Of a DNA stretch of 64,000 nt, positions 23,152-32,309 are shown one piece after another (position 1 is the first letter of the stretch; each line of letters starts with the position of its first letter). The notes beneath the pieces are model-generated. The model searched no databases. It worked only from the letters and a program-made list of their open reading frames with translations, and was not told where the DNA came from. Both the position numbers and the translations under genes were made by a program. This DNA comes from Bathynomus jamesi (Eukaryota > Arthropoda > Malacostraca > Isopoda > Cirolanidae), in assembly GCA_023014485.1 (NCBI GenBank), contig JAJOZX010009079.1, forward strand, positions 65,001 through 129,000. Reading direction: 5' to 3'.

Positions 23152-23508
23152 TTATACAACACAAAAGAATTCTTCAACCCCCCTTCCCATAGTCAAACTT
23201 ACTTCTACTCCTCTTACATGAATGGGCGGGGGCCGGTGCAACTGTGTACTGAGAAGTTGGCCACTGTCCAATGAAGGCTCCCGATGTTCTTGTGCATAGC
23301 TTATGTCAATGTGACGGAAGCTCCACCATCGCTCAGCGCGGTGGAAGCTTGTTGAGCGACGAGTACTGGTAGGGTGATCAGTCCTAGCCGACGGACTCGC
23401 CGCTACTTCCTCTGAAGCTATTCGGGAGGCTTCTCCTTCCAATCCTGTCGAAGGTTTGCTCGAGGGCACGCCTCTTCCCAATTTCGCATTTGCTGACAAA
23501 TCTTGCAC
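23152..23508 (-). pseudogene. gypsy pol: retropepsin-like protease relic
   Basis: A minus-strand frame near 23300-23350 reads VLVAQQASTALSDGGASVTL. Retroviral-type aspartic proteases have an active-site D-T/S-G-A followed by hydrophobic residues, so this is that site with T replaced by G. An in-frame stop follows two residues later. The position between the zinc knuckle of gag and the RT fits. The longer open frame in this interval is in a different phase and is not the protease. Confidence 0.6.
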
Positions 23509-24671
23509 TGGCTCCGGCCACTTTCTTCCATTGTTTCCTCTTTGGAGTCTCTGTCTTCATTTGACTTGGTTTGTTTTCTCTTCTGGTTTCTCATGGGGTT
23601 GTAGTCACATTCTTGAGTTGTGTTATTCCTCCTGTGACCAGTGTCACAGTTCTTCCTTCTGGGCTCTCCTCTCTTGCTGGACTTGTCTCCGTCATTCACC
23701 TCCACATCCTTGATGTTGTCCTCCTTTGTGGCTGTCTTCTTCTTCTGAATCTTGTGAGTTGTAGTCCCAGGATGTGGGAGGATTTTGCAGTTTCTGCAGT
23801 CTTCGGCTTCTGTCATGTGGCGTTTCTTCTCTTAGGACCTCTTCATCTCTTAGTCCTAAGCTTGGGTTGTTTACCGAAAACTGGGTTGATTCCATCCAAT
23901 AGTCCCGAAAGGATGTTCCTTTGATGCAATTACAAGCATACTCCGGCATAACGGTCTTCAACGCGTCCTTAGGTATGCCCACTTTAATATGTCTCCTTGT
24001 GGGATTAGCCTGAACCAAGGCATTACCTGCACTTAATGTTCTGTGGCAATTGGGTTGACTGTCTCACCTTGTTCCTTCCTGACGGCGTTTGGGCTGGTTC
24101 CTGGGTTCTCTTGTGCCCGTTCGCCCATAAACTTCGGCGAACTTCCTTCCAATGTGTGTCCAAAAGTCGTTTGCTCAGGACCCCTTACTGCCTGTTCACG
24201 TTGCAAAGGTAAGCTAGTACTCTTTAATACCTGTACGACGGTTTTTATATTCTGCTGCCGGTCTTCGTCGGTGCGGTGTTTCTCGTCTCTTGTGGTGTGT
24301 GCACTTCTGCAAGGATTCTTTGGGATGTCTTCTGGGTTCTCTGGTCTCCACCCAATCCTTTCTTGCCTCGCAAGTTCTTCTGTAACGGGAGGAACTAGAA
24401 TGATTCTTCGGGGACGAACCCCCGACCTTCGGTTGTCCAAATACTCCCATCGCGGAATAATCGTTACAAGGTCTTCCAATTTCGACCTTCTTCGATTTAT
24501 TTCTTCCTCTAATTCCTTGCATTCCTTTACTAACCGAATAATTTTGTAAAACCTTTTCTTCTTTAAATTCCGTAAACTTTCGGTGCTCATTTCTTTTAAG
24601 TTCGTTGTTTCGGAATCACTCATGTCACTTACGCTTTCCTCATTCGTTATTTCTACGCTCTTTACCGACAT
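23418..24671 (-). pseudogene. gypsy gag (capsid/nucleocapsid), two or more frameshifts
   Basis: The likely start is the ATG at 24671, first in-frame methionine after the leader array, opening a frame of about 212 codons with a charged coiled-coil-like stretch (LVKECKELEEEINRRRSKL). Frames then shift near 24020 and 23810. The last part is lysine- and glutamate-rich and ends with CKICQQMRNWEEAC, which fits the CX2CX4HX4C zinc knuckle with the histidine changed to asparagine. Gag packages the RNA and forms the particle. With the knuckle mutated and the frame broken it is not expected to work. Confidence 0.75.
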
Positions 24672-24789
24672 TGCGAAAGTTATTTGTTTGTTTATCTTTT
24701 AGTTAAAAAACCTTTAAAACTTTAATCACTGTTAACGACCCTTCTTACTGTTCTCAATTATTGTACCGAATTATTGTTGCAAATACTTT

Positions 24790-25135
24790 CGTAGAATTAC
24801 TGTTACAATTATTTCATATAATTGCTGTTACAATTATTTCATAAAATCACTGTTACAGTTACTTCATATAATTGTGTTACAATTATTTCATAAAATCACT
24901 GTCAGTTACTTCATATAATTGTTGTTACAATTATTTCATAAAATCACTGTTACAGTTACTTCATATAATTGCTGTTACAATTATTTCATAAAATCACTGT
25001 TACAGTTACTTCATATAATTGCTGTTACAATTATTTCATAAAATCACTGTCACAGTTACTTCATATAATTGTTGTTACAATTATTTCATAAAATCACTGT
25101 TACAGTTACTTCATATAATTGCTGTTACAATTATT
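24790..25135. repeat. Leader tandem array, about 50-bp unit, about 6-7 copies
   Basis: Alternating TTACTTCATATAATTG and ATTATTTCATAAAATCACTG repeat between the primer-binding site and gag, in what would be the 5' untranslated leader of the gypsy RNA. Units are near-identical, with a few base changes and short indels. Confidence 0.9.
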
Positions 25136-25214
25136 TTCTACGTTCGTGCTTTATTGTTACGCAAATTTATTTTAACAAAAAGTTACACTCTTGCGATAAA
25201 TACCTTGCAATAGA

Positions 25215-25233
25215 ATCCCACTTTGACACCAAA
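25215..25233 (-). promoter_or_regulatory. Primer-binding site of the gypsy element
   Basis: Two bases inside the 5' LTR the minus strand reads TGGTGTCAAAGTGGGATTC. This complements the 3' end of eukaryotic tRNA-Leu of the CAA type (CCCACTTCTGACACCA) with a single missing base. The tRNA assignment is from memory of that tRNA class and should be checked. Confidence 0.7.
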
Positions 25234-26840
25234 TGACGTACGCGCCCAATCCGTATATTTATTTATGGTATTGAACGCCCATTCTCTGACTTTAATTCAC
25301 TTCACGGGCACCCTTTAAATTGGGCGTACCCGGTGATTTTATCTCTTATTTTCGTTCAGGATTATTCGGCCTACCCAAGACGGATGGCCCTTTAAATTGA
25401 TAGGCTAGGTTCCTTCGGCTTTCCACAAGCCTACTTTGAACGTTAATTTTCCCCAGCTAACAAGAGGGGTCTATCACAAGGTATTTAAAACAACACACGC
25501 CCTCTTATAAATTTTATTAAATGTTACTCGACACAGTACATGCATTTAATAATTTATTCTGAATTACATCTATAAATTTTCCGACAATACAATAATCTTA
25601 ACGTCAAAGACAAAGGTCACAGTTATGTGACTTTAATAGTTTATATCGAGGGGTTTTATATTTTAGTGCAACAAAAATGAATAACAAGAAATGAAGTGGT
25701 CGCAATTCGACCCAGATATTCAAAGAATCAATTTACTTACGACATACAGATGACAAATGGCTCAATTGTGCCGTGTGCGGACCGTAGATTTACGGCCGCT
25801 CACAATTTTCAACGCTACCGTATATCGACTAACGGGACTTTCTTCTGAACCCAAATTGACGGATTCAGGAACTAGGGGCTTAGACGTACCCCGTCTAGCC
25901 TTTACTTGGAGCCAAATTAAATTAAGAGAAAGTTCACAAAACTCTTGGTCCGTTGGTTAACATTAATTAAGATACAATCGAATTTATCGGTTTAGGTCGT
26001 TAACAATAACCTTTAGCATTTGCACAGATTTCCGCGTAGTTAATGACATGTTTACAAATTCTTTATTTCAATTTAGTGACAATTTATACTTTCGGTTTTG
26101 AATTCTCTTACACCACAAGTCTACAGGGGGTTTGTTTAGCCACAGTTAACTTCAAGGAGGAACGACTACAACTGATTTTGACTCAAAATTCCCCTCAGTA
26201 TTCCCAAAAAAACCCGCCTTTTGGGGTCTAAAGGACCTATCAAAACCAATTTCATTACATGACGTCATTCTTACAAAATTACTGGCCTTCCATTGGCTCC
26301 AGTCTCAACTTTGTTAAATTCTATGACCCGCCTCCCTTAATGAAATTTTTAAATTAAAATTTGACAATTTAAATTTATATTTCAAATTTAAAACAAAACT
26401 TTTAAATTTCGCTTGAGGGCTTCCCTCTCAAGAACTCAAATGTAAACAAAAGTGAAAGCTTACAAGGCTCTTAATGGACCCAGACTCGTAAATTAACTGC
26501 CCTTTGACTCTACGATAAATCTATCCAAGACTTGTCAAACAAGTGCCCCTCTCGGATTACACACCCTGACTTGGATTACACAAGGTGTCGGTATCTTTTA
26601 CTTTAGTCGGTGTTCAAATTACAGATTTTACTTTTCATGCGTAATTAACTCGATTTCAATATCCCTCTGATGAGAACTGAATTAAAATAGAACAAACGCG
26701 AAGAAATTGGAAAAACACCTATTCATTCGTTCATGAATACAAAACCCCTTTGTTTTTTAAAGATGTTACACAAAGAAATCTTAAACTAAAATTTCTACAT
26801 CTATTTTACAAAAGATCTGGGCATGTTAAATTTGATGGGT

Positions 26841-26846
<6 letters not shown>
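25234..26846 (-). repeat. 5' LTR of the gypsy element (plus-strand right copy)
   Basis: It is 1613 bp with the same TG...CA ends as the left copy and very high identity by eye. As the upstream LTR for minus-strand transcription it should carry the promoter, but I could not identify a TATA or initiator with confidence. Confidence 0.95.
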
Positions 26847-26878
<32 letters not shown>

Positions 26879-26888
26879 ATATATATAT

Positions 26889-27423
26889 GGGAATGAACTC
26901 AGAATGGTCCCCTGAGTTTTTTATGATACACACAGACCATGCATGGAACAAGGAACTCTTCTGGGATAATTAAATCCACTATAGTCCGAATAAGTAATGG
27001 TAAATGACAAATACCATAGTTTTTCTTTTTCATGATGCTAGCCCGACGTGGGCAACGGGTCACTCGCAAGGAGGTCCCATAAATATAGCTTCCCTCACCA
27101 GCTATCTGCAAAGCAGACAGGATCCAGCTTTGGGACATGGATCTAGGGTTTAAAGCAGCCTAGCCATGCTACATTTAGAACCTCAATATAAGCAAAACCC
27201 TAGATCCATGTCCCAAAGCTGGATCCTGTCTGCTTTGCAGATAGCTGGTGAGGGAAGCTATATTTATGGGACCTCCTTGCGAGTGACCCGTTGCCCACGT
27301 CGGGCTAGCATCATGAAAAAGAAAACTATGGTATTTGTCATTTACCATTACTTATTCGGACTATAGTGGATTTAATTATCCCAGAAGAGTTCCTTGTTCC
27401 ATGCATGGTCTGTGTGTATCATA
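26889..27423. repeat. FB-B foldback, most complete copy
   Basis: Arms 26923-27151 and 27197-27423 are near-perfect reverse complements around a loop of about 45 bases. The outer ends are TATGATACACACAGACC and its mirror. An extra tip GGGAATGAACTCAGAATGG precedes the left arm only, and a TA tract follows the right arm. Frames read from the arms give the same unrecognised peptide on both strands, as expected of a palindrome. The type of element is unknown to me. Confidence 0.85.
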
Positions 27424-27436
27424 TATATATATATAT

Positions 27437-27490
<54 letters not shown>
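27420..27490. repeat. (TA)n and (TG)n microsatellite
   Basis: A TA tract is interrupted by a GT tract (27457-27480) and resumes as TA. It abuts the right arm of FB-B. Confidence 0.95.
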
Positions 27491-27491
<1 letters not shown>

Positions 27492-27621
27492 TGTTAAATG
27501 TGCATATCTCGGTTTATATAGTGTTTTTTTAGGTTTTATTCTTTTCTTTAGTTTTGAACTCGTGACTCACACAGAATTATTGGAAACCAATCTACATTCC
27601 AACTGATATCTTACTCCTGAG

Positions 27622-27816
27622 TCACAAATACGGCATTAAAAGACTACAGTTATTTCTGGTCTGTCTTATATTCTCGGGATTTCTGCCTCGGAATCCTTTA
27701 ATGGTGGTTTCTAATTCATTCGATATCGGTGTCCGTGCGAGAGATAGAGGATGAGAAAGAAGAAGAAGAAGAAGAAAGAGAATAGAAGCTTGGCAAAAGT
27801 GCTTGGAAAAGGCCAA
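27622..27816 (-). CDS. Hypothetical small secreted peptide (weak candidate)
   Basis: A 64-codon minus-strand frame begins MAFSKHFCQAS, followed by a leucine run and SHPLSLARTP, which looks like a signal peptide with a possible cleavage after the SLA. The remainder is basic and polar with no recognised family. The leucine run comes from a CTT-type simple repeat, so the signal-like appearance may be accidental. No polyadenylation or splice context was established. The rest of 27491-28920 has no gene I recognise. Confidence 0.2.
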   Translation of the reverse strand: MAFSKHFCQASILFLLLLLLSHPLSLARTPISNELETTIKGFRGRNPENIRQTRNNCSLLMPYL

Positions 27817-28924
27817 TGAATAAAATTGAAGTAACCATTGAGCCTAAGTTGATTGTAACTTTATTTAAAATTGAGTTCTGTGCACTTACTTATTCATGAC
27901 GCGCTTTTCACTTAGAACTTCAAGTCCGAGAAAACTTTTATCAAATTAATTCAAAAAGTTTGAGAAAAGACATCTTTTACGTACTGCTGTTAAGGTAGAA
28001 GCGTATGAATAAAATGTTAAGTGTTTGTTTCTATAAATCAAATGGTTTGACCAACGTTTCGAGACCATCGATGAATGGCGTTCCAAAATTTCCCTTACGA
28101 GACTGGAAAAGTGGAATATTCATAGTTAATTAAATAAAATTCTCTGGAGTAACTGGTCATATCATTTTTTTAAAGGCGAGGAAAAAGTAGGAAACACAGC
28201 ATAAATATACTGAAATTTAACAGAAATATGAAACCTATTTATAATTTCTAAAGAGGATGTAGCAACGAAACCGAAGATATATCAAAGTTGAAGAAATAGC
28301 CACGATTTTCTACATTGCAAATGCAAATCAGTGGCTTTGGATTGGAACTAAAACTCGTAGTAATAGATAACAAGAATTCTGGGCATTATTTATAAACGAC
28401 TCCACATCATTCATTCATATTGGAGTTAACGATTGATAAAAATAAGTATACACAGAACCGCAGTACAACATAAACAATGAGGTTTTTATTTACAGCAATT
28501 GCCCCCCCCCACTCCCTCCCTAAGGAATGAATAAGTATATAAATACATTAATAATAATAACAAATAAATAAATAAATACAATATTTATGTTTCCCGAAAT
28601 TCTAATGTTCGTTGTGAGCAAACTTGATCCTAAGTGCTTTTGAACGAGGGTTCGCCAGACACGATATAAGTCATAAAGAAACTTTCTCGAGTCTGTTTCC
28701 CCTAAAAGACAAATTGTAGTCTTTCTCCGTCTCCAGACGTACCAATGTACCAACGTGGAAGGAAGTGACGTGTGACAATTTAGTGTAGTTTTGTGTTTTG
28801 AAGAGCTATATAGAAATACTGTAATACAAAGCATTTCGGTACAGCAGCAAAATTTATTATTTAAAATGTATACATGTAAATCTTACAAGGATGTATATTA
28901 CATATACTAAGCATTTATTCATTA

Positions 28925-29065
28925 CAATTAAGTGTATATCTTGGACATAATGATCTATCCATTAAATATATGATATATCTTGGACATAATGTTCAATCCA
29001 TTAAATGTATATCTTGGACATAATGTTCTATCCATTAAATGTATGTCTTGGACATAATGTTCTAT
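28925..29065. repeat. Short tandem repeat, about 30-38-bp unit, about 4 copies
   Basis: ATCTTGGACATAATG followed by CTATCCATTAAATGTAT recurs four times with small length differences. Confidence 0.85.
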
Positions 29066-29114
29066 CCAAGAGTAAGAGTAAGGCCAACTTGTATAAGGTC
29101 GATCTACAGTAGAG

Positions 29115-29315
29115 CAGTGGTTCCAAAGGGGCGTCACCGCCCCCATTGGACGTTTGAGAATCTTACGGGGGCGCTAGGAAACTGTTAAATTGTTACCTTC
29201 TATTAATAAAACACTTAGCACTTATCCTGTTATATTACTATCTTTATAAGGGGGCACCAGCAAATATTGATGGACATAAGGGGGCGTTGGCCTAAAAAAA
29301 GGTTGGAAACCACTG
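29115..29315. mobile_element. hAT-like MITE
   Basis: The ends CAGTGGTTCCAAA and a diverged mirror ending GGAAACCACTG form inverted repeats with GGGGGCG words inside. The adjacent octamers match only partly, so no clean duplication is claimed. Both outer flanks contain a similar segment (GCCAACTT..ATAAGGTCGA) in direct orientation, a larger flanking duplication. Confidence 0.7.
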
Positions 29316-29365
29316 ATATAGAATAAAGCCAACTTACATAAGGTCGACGTTAACGTCGACATTAT

Positions 29366-29886
29366 CAGAGCTGGGCAGTATTTAAATACATTTGTATTTA
29401 AATACGTATTTAAATACATTTGTGTATTTAGAACTGTATTTATAAATACATTGTTTTTCATGTATTTAAATATAGTATTTAAATACTTTAATGAGTATTT
29501 AAATACAATGTATTTAAATACTCAAAATATAAAAATGTAAATACTTTTACTGGTTTAATACACGTTCTGTACTAGCACAGTACGACGCGTCGACAGTGTA
29601 GTACAGCATGGTTCATGTTTCAACGTGTCAGTTCAATCAGTTGTGTGCCACTCTTAGTCGAAAGCGGTTGATTTCTTTATCATGTGCGTGTCATGGCTTC
29701 AACAAGCAAATTTGTATGTATTTAAAATGTATTTACAAATGTATTTAAATACAATTGATGTATTTTGTATTTAGTATCTAAATACATTCGTAAAATGTAT
29801 TTAGTATTTAGTATTTAAATACATTTCTCCCATGTATTTAGTATTTAGTATTTAAATACATTCAATGTATTTATTGCCCAGCTCTG
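29366..29886. mobile_element. hAT element with GTATTTAAATAC subterminal arrays
   Basis: The tips CAGAGCTGGGCA and TGCCCAGCTCTG are perfect inverted repeats, flanked by the 8-bp duplication GACATTAT (29358-29365 and 29887-29894). Both shoulders are dense arrays of the palindromic word GTATTTAAATAC. The middle 130 bases are unrelated and non-coding. Confidence 0.93.
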
Positions 29887-30013
29887 GACATTATGAAATT
29901 CGTTTCTGTTCATATAATCCGTTTTGTTTTTAAGAAAAAGAAACAGACATTTGCTTCAAACGCTTTAGTTAAATTTTCTTACGCAATCCATACGTTTACT
30001 GTCATAATCAGTG

Positions 30014-30195
30014 AGAGGAGCCAGAAACTGGCACAGTGCTCAGTCCAGATTAATGCGTCCCATCGTGCTAACTCCCGGATTATTATTATTATTATTACCA
30101 TCATTATCGATAGTCGAAATCCCCGACCTCAGTGTCTTCATTTTGTTTATAACGAAATGGTGTTACTCATTGCATGGCCACTGTCAAGACATTGA
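30014..30195 (-). repeat. SINE, family S1
   Basis: Reverse-complemented it carries the S1 landmarks in order: GGTGTTACTC-type head on the plus strand, CCCCGACCTCAGTGTCTTC, ATTATTATTATT, and GCCAGAAACTGGCACAGTGC at the tail. It is followed directly by a plus-oriented partial copy. Confidence 0.75.
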
Positions 30196-30199
30196 ATCT

Positions 30200-30296
30200 C
30201 GATGATGCTGATAATAATAACAATACTTGAGTTAGAGCAATGGGCCGTATTAGTTGATCTGAGCGTTGTGCGAGTTTCTGGCCCTCCTAGTTAGGT
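30200..30296 (+). repeat. SINE, family S1, partial, opposite orientation to its neighbour
   Basis: GATGCTGATAATAATAACAA, then GTTAGAGCAATGGGCCG, GAGCGTTGTGCGAGTTTC and GGCCCTCCTAG match the S1 body and tail. With 30014-30195 it forms a head-to-head pair. I recognise no gene between 30300 and 31990, only simple repeats at 30625-30705. Confidence 0.7.
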
Positions 30297-30624
30297 TTAC
30301 GTACGCCGAAACGTACGTATAAAAAGAGAATTATGGTCAGGTAAGGTAAAAGCTATATATTTTCTTTATTAGAATTTTTTATACTGCTGTAGAAAACTAA
30401 ACGACGAACGTTTCGTTATAATCACTGTAACGCCTTCCTAGTGGGGGATTATAACGACATGCTGGTCGTTTAGCTTTTGGTTTATTTCCTTTCCTGTATA
30501 ATATTCACATTCTTTATAAGGACGAGTCTAAATTTAGTGAAGATGGCCAATTTGCGTTGGTGAGCTGTAAATTGTATTTCTCTCTCATTTCTTCCTTCCC
30601 TATCTTCTCTCTCTTTCGTTTGAT

Positions 30625-30641
30625 GAATATATATATATATA

Positions 30642-30672
<31 letters not shown>

Positions 30673-30705
30673 CGCACGCGCTTTCTCTCTCTCTCTCTCT
30701 CTCAA
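30625..30705. repeat. (TA)n, (GT)n and (TC)n composite microsatellite
   Basis: TA, then GT, then TC tracts follow one another. Confidence 0.95.
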
Positions 30706-31995
30706 GTACGTTAATTTCTATTAGAAATAATCTTAATTAACGTTGTTATTATTCCTCTCCAAAGAGCACCAAAGGCATTAAAGTTAATTCTTGCATGTTG
30801 ATCACTGTTGCCGCATGAACGACGCCTGAACAAAACATGCATCGTTTTCCCTCTGTCACTTGGGAAATAATGCCCATTTATAGAGGGTATTATGGGTATT
30901 CTATTTATTACCGTTAATCATTGTCTTACATATCAGACACTACACGGTGAATCTATTTTGTCCACGAATTTTGCTTGAATTTACGAGCCACGCATATATA
31001 TAAGTACATAAATCTGAAAGCAAAGGATTTCAATCTAGATTTAGCTTTGATTGACCGATCCACGGAAGGGAAAAGAAATTTATTAATATGTTTCACGAGC
31101 CTTGAAAGCGAAGGAAAGAAGGACTTGCCTCTGTGAATACTAAAAAGCCCGCAAATTCCAAAGCACCGAAAGTAACTTTGATGTCGATGATAAAAGAGAG
31201 AGAGATTTACTCAGAGTGTTAAAACAAGCGTCGGATATGCGTGCCTAAGAACACTCTAGAATGAAAGTATATCTCTATTTTCTTAAAGAGTAAAAGAGAA
31301 TTCTTACGTAAAATAAAAATAAAATCGCCCTCGACTCAAATACCATCATGCATTATCCTATAGCTACTAAGGAAATTCAAACTCTTTTTTTTAACGAATC
31401 GCGCTTTTATCGAAATGATACCGAGCTTTTAGAGCGACCTTACAAAGAATAAAACTTTTGTTTACGGCGAGAAAAGTAAAAAACAACAAAAAAAAAACGT
31501 AAAGTGAATAAAATCTTTCGAAAGTCATTTCATGTCAAGCGAAGAATCAACAAAATTTCAAAGCGAATCTTCGATAAGCGAAACAAATTTGGCAAATCCT
31601 ATACGGCGACCGCAGCAGAAGAAAGATATTCCATTTTAGTTGGCTTTCGAACACACACACACACGGAAGAAGGAGAAGAAAAAGGCCATCAAAAAGGCTT
31701 ATTTCTTTGTTTACGTTTTGAGATTATAATATATACATTATTCAGGTGTTTCTCTTCTCTTCTCTATTTTTCGTAATAAATGTTGAGTTTGTATAAACGA
31801 TTGTGTCAAAGACAAATTCGAACCTTTCTTTTTACATTTAAATTTTAAGTAAATAAAAGGTCTTGAACGAAATAGGACTGAATCTGAACGATCCTTTTTG
31901 CAACAATTTAAGAGAAATTCAAATTGATTTGGATGAAAAGATTTATACGAGATTCAAATTTCTAAAATAACAAAACAGAAATGGCTTTTCATTAT

Positions 31996-31997
<2 letters not shown>

Positions 31998-32053
<56 letters not shown>

Positions 32054-32070
32054 TAGATAGATAGATAGAT
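31998..32070. repeat. (TA)n, (GA)n and (GATA)n composite microsatellite
   Basis: TA alternation passes into about 40 bases of GA and then five GATA units. It borders a Penelope tail. Confidence 0.95.
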
Positions 32071-32071
32071 G

Positions 32072-32200
32072 GAAATTATTTCACGAAAGTAACACGTGAA
32101 TAATATTTGTGATGAAAATAACCACGAAGGAAAATTAAAACAAGAAATAGTACTCAAGAGGTTTCGTCTGATGGCATCCTCAGGAACACTGAGGTTACTT
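32072..32200 (-). repeat. Penelope-like tail, diverged copy
   Basis: Reverse-complemented it matches the tails at 1451-1570 and 38570-38650, including the CACGTGTTACTTTCGTGAAA end. TA tracts lie close on both sides. Confidence 0.8.
32150..32189 (-). ncRNA. Hammerhead-like motif, degenerate copy
   Basis: CTGAGGA and GAAA are kept, and the closing helix GTGTTC/GAGTAC still pairs through a G-U change. Stem II has a mismatch (GCC versus GAC) and the short stem III is lost, so it is probably inactive. Confidence 0.45.
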
Positions 32201-32201
32201 T

Positions 32202-32251
<50 letters not shown>

Positions 32252-32309
32252 TATATATGTATATCAACACTTAGGGGACAGACAGATTTTTGCTAATTAA
32301 GTCTTAAAC

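Larger units (their letters stand above)
17342..26846 (-). mobile_element. Ty3/gypsy-type LTR retrotransposon, nearly full-length, decayed
   Basis: Two direct LTRs (17342-18951 and 25234-26846) flank about 6.3 kb with gag, protease, RT, RNase H and integrase pieces, all on the minus strand. The order RT-RNase H-integrase is that of Ty3/gypsy. A polypurine tract lies just inside the 3' LTR and a tRNA-complementary primer site just inside the 5' LTR. Both outer flanks read ATAT, compatible with a 4-bp target duplication, but the (TA)n target makes this uninformative. Confidence 0.93.

Noticed and set aside
24790..25135. A CRISPR-like array
   Set aside because: The units are simple direct tandem repeats without unique spacers, inside a eukaryotic retrotransposon leader.
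26899..27366. Identical peptides on both strands (MSQSWILSALQIAGEG...) as a gene pair
   Set aside because: They are mirror readings of the two arms of the FB-B palindrome and have no recognised domain.
30385..30435. A further hammerhead-like motif on the minus strand (TGATTATAACGAAACG)
   Set aside because: The GAAA and part of CTGAnGA are suggestive, but stem II and the closing helix cannot be drawn convincingly.
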